Below, in pieces: positions 59,305 to 64,000 of a DNA stretch of 64,000 bases (position 1 is its first letter; each line of letters starts with the position of its first letter). Below the pieces are notes generated by a model. It had not been told where the DNA came from. It made no database searches and worked only from the letters and a program-made list of their open reading frames with translations. The position numbers and the translations under genes are program-made. Where the stretch lies: the NCBI GenBank assembly GCA_020634375.1, contig JACKBX010000005.1, forward strand, positions 62,001-126,000, written 5' to 3'. This DNA comes from Ardenticatenaceae bacterium. Its GTDB lineage: Bacteria; Chloroflexota; Anaerolineae; Promineifilales; Promineifilaceae.

Positions 59305-59317
59305 CACAGTGGCAGAC

Positions 59318-59403
59318 GGTAAACAGTAATCAGTAATCAGTGACCAGTAAACTGACTACTGCCTGCTGACCACTGAATACTGAATACCGTTTACTGATTA
59401 CTG
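59318..59403. repeat. CAGT/CTGA heptad inverted repeat between ribozyme and glmS
   Basis: AATCAGT, GACCAGT, AAACAGT words on the left; CTGACTA, CTGACCA, CTGAATA, CTGATTA words on the right, 7 nt apart. Sister of the copy at 44636-44727. Confidence 0.85.
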
Positions 59404-59460
59404 TAAGGGGCGTCCCCCAAATTCAAACACAACTGAGGGTACGCCACGCATTATCTAAGA

Positions 59461-59488
59461 TTGGTTCAATCTTGGAGATTGAACCAAT
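59461..59488. repeat. Palindrome just before the glmS ribosome site
   Basis: TTGGTTCAATC, 5-nt loop, GATTGAACCAA. It could fold in the mRNA and sits immediately upstream of TAGGAG. Confidence 0.65.
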
Positions 59489-59508
59489 CCTGCATAGGAG
59501 ACAAAATC

Positions 59509-61353
59509 ATGTGTGGTATCGTTGGATATATTGGTTCGCAGGAAGCGTCGTCTGTCGTCGTGCAAGGTCTGAAGCGGTTGGAGTATCGCGGGTATGATTC
59601 TGCGGGAGTGGCTGTGTTGGAGCAGAACGGCCGTATAGACATCCGCCGCGACGTAGGCAAATTACACAATCTGGAACAGATGCTGCTCACATCCCCGCTG
59701 CACGGGCACATTGGCATCGGGCACACGCGCTGGGCTACGCATGGCGCACCCAGCCAGCGCAACGCCCATCCGCATGTCAGCATGAACGGCCGTATCGTCG
59801 TCGTGCATAACGGCATTGTAGAAAACTTCATGGAACTGCGCGAAGAACTAGAGGCCGAAGGCGTGCGCTTCGACTCCGACACCGACACGGAAGTCATCGC
59901 GCAAATGCTGGAACGGTATGTGGAATCGGGCATGGGGCTGGATACGGCCGTGCGCCACACCCTCGGCCAGCTCAAAGGGGCCAGCGCCGTCGTCGTCATG
60001 AGCATAGACCAGCCCGACACCCTCTACTGTGCCCGCCTGGGCAACGCCGGCGGCATCACCCTCGGCGTGGGGCAAGATGAGATGTTCATCGCCTCCGACA
60101 TCCCCGCCATTTTGGAGTACACGCGGCAAATGGTCTTTTTGGAAAGCCGCCAGATGGCCCGCCTGACGGCCAACGAATTTCGCCTGATGGATTTGAACGG
60201 CCGTGAACTCACCCCAGAAATTCACAGCATCGCCTGGGACCCGGTGAGCGCCGTCAAAGGGGAGTACAAGCATTTCATGCAAAAGGAGATTTTCGAGCAG
60301 CCCCGCGCCCTGATTGACACATTGGGCGGACGGGCAGACTTTGAGAACGGCCGTGTCCATCTCCCTGAAATGAACCTCACCCCCGAACTGGCGCAGCGCC
60401 TCAACAAAATCTTCATCGTCGCCTGCGGAACCAGCTATTACAGCGGGCTGGTAGGCAAATTCATGATCGAGTCCATCGCCCGCATTCCGGTGGAGGTGGA
60501 GTACGCCTCCGAGTTTCGCTATTATGAGCCGATTGTGGATGAGAATACGGCCGTACTCGCCATCACCCAATCCGGGGAAACGGCCGACACCCTCGCCGCG
60601 ATGGAGCAAGCCCGCGAAGAAGGCGCCACCCTGTGGGCCATCGTCAACGCCTTTGGCAGCCAGGCCATGCGCATTTCTGATGGCTATATTGCCATGCAAG
60701 CCGGGCCAGAAATCGGCGTCGCCAGCACCAAAGCCTTCACCGCCTCCATCATTGACCAATATCTGCTGGCCTGCGCCCTCGGCGAACTGCGTGGAACCAT
60801 CTCCGCCACACGACTGCGCCAACTTGTCGAAGACGTGGCCCATCTGCCCGATTTGGCCGGGCGCGTCCTCGATCATGACGATGAGTACCAGGAATTGGCA
60901 AACCATTTCTTCAAAGCGACCGACTTCCTCTTTTTGGGACGCGGCATCAATTACCCGGTGGCGCTGGAGGGGGCGCTGAAGCTCAAAGAGATCAGCTACA
61001 TTCACGCCGAAGGCTATCCCGCCGGAGAGATGAAGCACGGCCCCATCGCCCTGATTGACGAGACGATGCCGGTGGTGGCGGTGGTGACGAAAGACCATCT
61101 GTACGACAAGATGGTCAGCCAGGTGCAGCAGGCCAAAGCGCGGGGCGGTGTGGTCATTGCCCTGGCACAAGAGGGGGATGAGGCCATCCGCCACGAGGCT
61201 GATTTTGTGATTGCGGTTCCGCAAGCGCCGCCGCTGCTAGCTCCGGTGGTGAATGTGATGCCGCTGCAACTGATCAGCTATCACATTGCCGTGCGCCGAG
61301 GCGCGGATGTGGATCAACCGCGCAATCTGGCGAAGTCGGTGACGGTAGAGTAG
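59509..61353 (+). CDS. glmS: Glutamine-fructose-6-phosphate aminotransferase (isomerising)
   Basis: Makes glucosamine-6-phosphate for cell-wall and other amino sugars; 614 residues. Nucleophile Cys2 in MCGIVGYIG, glutaminase domain with HTRWATHGAPS and VVHNGIVEN, then two SIS isomerase domains (CGTSYYSGLVGK, TQSGETADTLAAMEQA, AEGYPAGEMKHGPIAL) and the terminal NLAKSVTVE. Start ATG 59509 follows AGGAG; the frame extending to 59461 reads the palindrome. Controlled by the ribozyme upstream. The last codons match the TnsD target of Tn7. Confidence 0.97.
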   Translation: MCGIVGYIGSQEASSVVVQGLKRLEYRGYDSAGVAVLEQNGRIDIRRDVGKLHNLEQMLLTSPLHGHIGIGHTRWATHGAPSQRNAHPHVSMNGRIVVVHNGIVENFMELREELEAEGVRFDSDTDTEVIAQMLERYVESGMGLDTAVRHTLGQLKGASAVVVMSIDQPDTLYCARLGNAGGITLGVGQDEMFIASDIPAILEYTRQMVFLESRQMARLTANEFRLMDLNGRELTPEIHSIAWDPVSAVKGEYKHFMQKEIFEQPRALIDTLGGRADFENGRVHLPEMNLTPELAQRLNKIFIVACGTSYYSGLVGKFMIESIARIPVEVEYASEFRYYEPIVDENTAVLAITQSGETADTLAAMEQAREEGATLWAIVNAFGSQAMRISDGYIAMQAGPEIGVASTKAFTASIIDQYLLACALGELRGTISATRLRQLVEDVAHLPDLAGRVLDHDDEYQELANHFFKATDFLFLGRGINYPVALEGALKLKEISYIHAEGYPAGEMKHGPIALIDETMPVVAVVTKDHLYDKMVSQVQQAKARGGVVIALAQEGDEAIRHEADFVIAVPQAPPLLAPVVNVMPLQLISYHIAVRRGADVDQPRNLAKSVTVE

Positions 61354-61377
61354 GGGGTGGAGTGGGGAACGGCCGTT

Positions 61378-61526
61378 TGTGATAAACGTCAATAATAAAT
61401 GCAAATTCTCAATAAATAATGCAAATGCGTCAATAGAGGTTGCAAATTCACATTTTTTGCGTCAACAGGAAATGCAAAATGGGCCTTTTTAGGGCAATTT
61501 CGATTTTCAATAATTAACGCAAATTT
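61378..61526. mobile_element. Candidate Tn7-like transposon end at the glmS attachment site
   Basis: An end-like TGTG begins at 61378, 24 nt after the glmS stop, the position where Tn7 inserts. It is followed by five degenerate direct repeats of about 21 nt, consensus CGTCAATAATAAATGCAAAT, at about 61387, 61407, 61428, 61460 and 61506. The first three abut. This is how TnsB sites are arranged at a Tn7 end (family knowledge). No tns genes or second end are visible in the window, so this is a remnant or the element is longer than the window. The DNA is AT-rich, unlike its surroundings. Confidence 0.6.
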
Positions 61527-61557
61527 CTCTATTTTGTATCAATGTCGCTTAAATAAT

Positions 61558-61601
61558 GAAAAAAGCAACGCCACTTGGAAATCAAGTGGCGTTGCTTTTC
61601 T
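61558..61601. terminator. Bidirectional terminator near the Tn7-like end
   Basis: AAAAGCAACGCCACTTG, GAAAT, then CAAGTGGCGTTGCTTTT. It may end glmS transcription and the minus-strand HerA remnant. Confidence 0.85.
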
Positions 61602-61629
61602 TTGGTCGTTTCGAGTAGTCTTGATGGGG

Positions 61630-62168
61630 CTATCTTCGCTCAGATTCCCGAATCCAGATTTGGGCGGCATCTTTGGACTTACCGCCATGCGGCGTGTGGC
61701 GCGGACGTACCTGGCACAAGACGGGAATGGTCACGGCCGTTCCGGCAATAATGACCTGCCCCTTGGATAAGCCCGGTAACTCACTCAAGAGTTCCCGCCC
61801 GACGCTCTCCACGCCTTCGGCCACCTTGCGCTGGTCTAAGTCATTGATGATGGTCAACAAACATTGCGTGTTGCATTGAGGACATCAGCATCCAGCTTGC
61901 CCGGCCGCTGGCTGATGAGGGCCAGCCCCAAGCCAAACTTGCGCCCCTCGCCCAGCGCCTCTTTGAGGATACCAGCGCTGACCACATCGGCGGCGGCTGG
62001 GGCAAAGCGGTGTGCTGTGCCAAGCAGCATGTCGCGTGCAACAAGGGGCGGCGGTGAGTACCTCGATGGTGAGGTTTTTACTGTAGGCAACTTATGCGTT
62101 GTGCCGATTTTCATACCAACCGATTTGGATGAGACTAACGGGCAGGGAAACTTCATTTTAGGTAGCAC
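61630..62168 (-). pseudogene. Decayed HerA/DUF87-type ATPase gene
   Basis: Two pieces in different frames: PSRYSPPPLVARDMLLGTAHRFAPAA...LISQRPGKLDADVL (62168-61860 side) and CLLTIINDLDQRKVAEGVESVGRELLSELPGLSKGQVIIAGTAVTIPV...RHTPHGGKSKDAAQIWI to the stop at 61630. HerA proteins have the P-loop and Walker B regions between MLL and AHRFAP, so an internal deletion removed them; a second event, about 4 nt missing near 61875 (DVL-x-CNTQC), shifts the frame. HerA ATPases partner with nucleases or defence effectors. Here it is dead cargo beside the Tn7-like end. Confidence 0.75.
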
Positions 62169-62184
62169 AGATTATTTAACCAGG

Positions 62185-63924
62185 CTACACACAATTCTTT
62201 GTTGTTTGCAATTCATGACGTAGTATGACCGCAGATTTTGGTTGTATTTTGATGGTTACGGCCGTTACCACCTCACCCTCCAGCAAATCAACCGCCCCCT
62301 CCAGCACAGAAATGGTTTGTTCAGCCGTCCCCATGTTGAAAAACACCCGAATTTCCGTACCTTCAAAGCGGCGGGCAAAGCCATACAGCCCGCGCTCGTC
62401 CGAGACCAAAATCTCGTCGAAGTCGCCGTACATGAGAGCGGGATTCTCCTGCCGCAGCCGCGCCGCCCGGCGGTAATACGCCAGCAGCTCCTGGTTGTGC
62501 CGCTTATCCCACCACAAGCCGCAGCGACATTGCAAACTATGCCCCGTCATCCCTAGCTCATCGCCGGCATAAATGAACGGCGTTCCGGGATAAGTGAACT
62601 GGAACAAGACCGCCAATTTCATCGCCGTCACATCTTCATCTAGTTGGCTAAAAAAGCGAACCGTGTCGTGGCTGCTGAGTAAATTCCACAACCCCGTCCA
62701 TGCCTGATAGGGATACCGCCCGCGCAGCCAGCCCAATCCATGACTGAATTGGGTGGGGCTGACCGCCTTTTTGCCAAAAAACGCCAAGACATTGTGCGTA
62801 AATGGGTAGTTCATCACCGAATCGAGCATATCCCCTTTGAGCCAGGGGCGGGCATCGTACCAAAGCTCGCCGCCGATGATGCAGTCCGGTTTGATGGCGT
62901 GGATGCGCCGCCGCGCTTCGCGCAGGAAAGCGTGAGACATATCGTCTACCGTGTCCAGCCGCCAGCCGTCAATGTCAAATTCCCGCACCCAAAACGTCAT
63001 CACATCCAGCAAATAGGCAACGACCTCCGGGTTGTTGCGGTTGAGATTGGGCATTTCGCGCAATTTGCCCCACGCTTTGTAGTTGATGGGGTACTCCGTT
63101 TGCACAGGAAAATCGTTGATCAGGAACCAATTCCAATATTTTGAGTCACGGCCGTTTCTCACCACATCCTGAAAAGCGGGAAACGCAAGGCCGGTGGAGT
63201 GCAGCACGCCATCCAGCAGCACGCGCATTCCCCGTGCGTGCGCCAGCTGCACCAGTTCGGCGAATTTGTCATCGCCGCCAAAGCGGGGGTCAACATGATA
63301 AAAGTCGGAGATGTGGTATTTGTGGTTGGTGGGCGAGACGACGATGGGGGTCATGTAGATGACGTTTGCGCCCAGCAATTGGATGTAGTCGAGTTTGTCG
63401 ATCACCCCTTGCAATGTGCCGCCCAAATGGTCGTCGCCGTCGCGGGGGCCGCGATACCAGCCTTCGAAGTCGGCTCCGTCGCCGCGATAGAAGCTGTCGG
63501 GGAAGATTTGGTAGATAACGGCCGTTTTCGTCCACTCCGGCAGCACAAACAAATCATCCTTTTGGATGGCAGGCATGGAGAAGCTCATGTCTAACTGATG
63601 TTCATTTTCCGCGAAAAAACCGCCGTAGCCGTAGCAAATTGCCTCATCCACGCCGTTTAGCACAAAATAGTAGTCCACCACCTGGCAGTCGTGGGGGATG
63701 ATGGCCTCGAAGAAGTCGTAACGGCCGTCGCTAGCCACCCGCGCCATCTCACACTGTTCCCATACATGATAATCGTGGAACATATGCCGATACTTATCAA
63801 TGTAGATCAATACCACACTTTGCAAATCCCCCTGCGCGGCGCGTAGGCGAATCACGGCTTCTTTTTCGTTTAAGGCGTAACTGTCTTCAAGATTGGGCAA
63901 ATGGATGATGGCTTGTTTATTCAT
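62185..63924 (-). CDS. GH13 alpha-amylase-family enzyme (cyclomaltodextrinase/neopullulanase-like)
   Basis: 579 residues. N-terminal beta domain (1-115), TIM barrel from VIYQIFPDSFYRGD (137), nucleophile Asp324 in DGWRLDTVDD, acid/base Glu353 in IGGELWYD, transition-state Asp420 in LLSSHDTVRFF, and a C-terminal beta domain. Conserved region I is atypical: LLDGVLHSTGL instead of the usual DxVxNH. No signal peptide, so cytoplasmic maltodextrin breakdown is likely. It contains several ACGGCCGT octamers. Confidence 0.9.
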   Translation of the reverse strand: MNKQAIIHLPNLEDSYALNEKEAVIRLRAAQGDLQSVVLIYIDKYRHMFHDYHVWEQCEMARVASDGRYDFFEAIIPHDCQVVDYYFVLNGVDEAICYGYGGFFAENEHQLDMSFSMPAIQKDDLFVLPEWTKTAVIYQIFPDSFYRGDGADFEGWYRGPRDGDDHLGGTLQGVIDKLDYIQLLGANVIYMTPIVVSPTNHKYHISDFYHVDPRFGGDDKFAELVQLAHARGMRVLLDGVLHSTGLAFPAFQDVVRNGRDSKYWNWFLINDFPVQTEYPINYKAWGKLREMPNLNRNNPEVVAYLLDVMTFWVREFDIDGWRLDTVDDMSHAFLREARRRIHAIKPDCIIGGELWYDARPWLKGDMLDSVMNYPFTHNVLAFFGKKAVSPTQFSHGLGWLRGRYPYQAWTGLWNLLSSHDTVRFFSQLDEDVTAMKLAVLFQFTYPGTPFIYAGDELGMTGHSLQCRCGLWWDKRHNQELLAYYRRAARLRQENPALMYGDFDEILVSDERGLYGFARRFEGTEIRVFFNMGTAEQTISVLEGAVDLLEGEVVTAVTIKIQPKSAVILRHELQTTKNCV

Positions 63925-63940
63925 GGAATTCCTTTCGGGG

Positions 63941-64000
63941 TAATTAGTAATTAGGTGATTGAGTAATTGGACACACCAGTTACCAATTGCTAATTACCCG
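63941..64000. repeat. TAATTAG heptad repeat, cut by window edge
   Basis: GTAATTA GTAATTA words on the left, loop, complementary CAATTGCTAATTACC on the right; lies upstream of the GH13 gene. Confidence 0.7.

Larger units (their letters stand above)
404..63525. repeat. Highly iterated palindromic octamer ACGGCCGT throughout the window
   Basis: ACGGCCGT, often as AACGGCCGTT and commonly GAAACGGCCGTT, occurs about 100 times by eye over 64 kb, roughly one per 650 bp, where chance predicts one or two. Examples: 4721 and 4731 (10 bp apart), 30776, 50719, 63518. Most are inside genes and are read as T-A-V or N-G-R. It is absent from the AT-rich gene at 38261-38905 and from the octad repeats. Confidence 0.93.

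Noticed and set aside
59140..59322. Small frame of 60 codons upstream of glmS
   Set aside because: It lies inside the glmS ribozyme structure.
59848..61224. 458-codon antisense frame within glmS, and other long antisense frames (e.g. 11378-12391, 48177-49019)
   Set aside because: Complementary strand of well-identified genes with high-GC third positions; peptides have no recognisable domain.
62185..62230. TTTGCAATTCATGACG near the GH13 stop as the opposite end of the Tn7-like element
   Set aside because: Only one weak match in inverted orientation, inside the coding end of GH13, and no CACA terminus with a matching duplication.
1..64000. tRNA or rRNA genes
   Set aside because: No cloverleaf with a GTTCRA-type arm or rRNA core was noticed on reading; a tRNAscan run would settle it.

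Overview
The window looks like a chromosomal piece of a Chloroflexota bacterium, most likely an Anaerolineae-type lineage (inference). Pointers are a very large BTAD/NB-ARC/TPR regulator, a CSLREA beta-helix secreted protein ending in a hydrophobic FLPTVLK tail, a T-box in front of a TrpB2-type gene, an F420-type (LLM) oxidoreductase, and moderately GC-rich DNA. Two genome-wide signatures dominate: an extremely frequent palindromic octamer ACGGCCGT (about 100 copies counted by eye), and dispersed inverted repeats built from 7-nt or 8-nt words, found between genes and also inside genes and inside a ribozyme.

Layout. 1-2.8 kb: 3' end missing hydantoinase/oxoprolinase gene, then guaA, preceded by xpt (purine salvage), all on the minus strand. 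3.6-8.5 kb (+): polyprenyl diphosphate synthase, a two-subunit CoA-transferase-family pair, a zinc-ribbon membrane protein and a J-domain coiled-coil protein. 8.6-9.5 kb (-): cspA-slyD pair with a terminator-like hairpin in the leader. 9.5-12.5 kb (+): tryptophan T-box, trpB2, trpS. 12.5-23.7 kb (-): an apparent operon read right to left: UbiD-type decarboxylase, LLM oxidoreductase, 5'-nucleotidase-like phosphatase, SsnA-like amidohydrolase, YgeW-like carbamoyltransferase, two xanthine-dehydrogenase-type subunits, dihydropyrimidinase/hydantoinase. Several of these match members of the anaerobic purine (uric acid) cluster of enterobacteria. 23.9-47.4 kb (+): a long catabolic series bounded by two XRE-cupin regulators: 2-oxoacid dehydrogenase E1a/E1b/E2, two SDR plus amidohydrolase modules, MFS and ABC transporters, cyclodeaminase-like protein, two 2-hydroxyacid dehydrogenases, FGGY kinase, DhnA-type aldolase, hydroxypyruvate-isomerase-like protein and a frameshifted FAD oxidase. 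47.4-54.9 kb: secreted beta-helix protein, BTAD regulator, ECF sigma/anti-sigma pair. 54.9-58.9 kb (-): nnrE, SDR, glutaredoxin-thioredoxin reductase fusion, citrate synthase. 59.0-61.4 kb (+): glmS ribozyme and glmS. 61.4-62.2 kb: a candidate Tn7-like transposon end immediately downstream of glmS with a decayed HerA gene. 62.2-64 kb (-): GH13 alpha-amylase-family enzyme.

How it may work together (inference): the 12.5-47 kb block looks like one large catabolic island for a nitrogen heterocycle (purine, pterin or hydantoin type) and for derived sugar-acid or short-chain carbon units, with uptake by the ABC transporter and MFS protein and control by the two XRE-cupin regulators. The most notable structural observations are the Tn7-like end at the glmS attachment position, the glmS ribozyme whose P2 loop is filled with heptanucleotide repeats, and repeats that are carried in frame inside hyuA and guaA.
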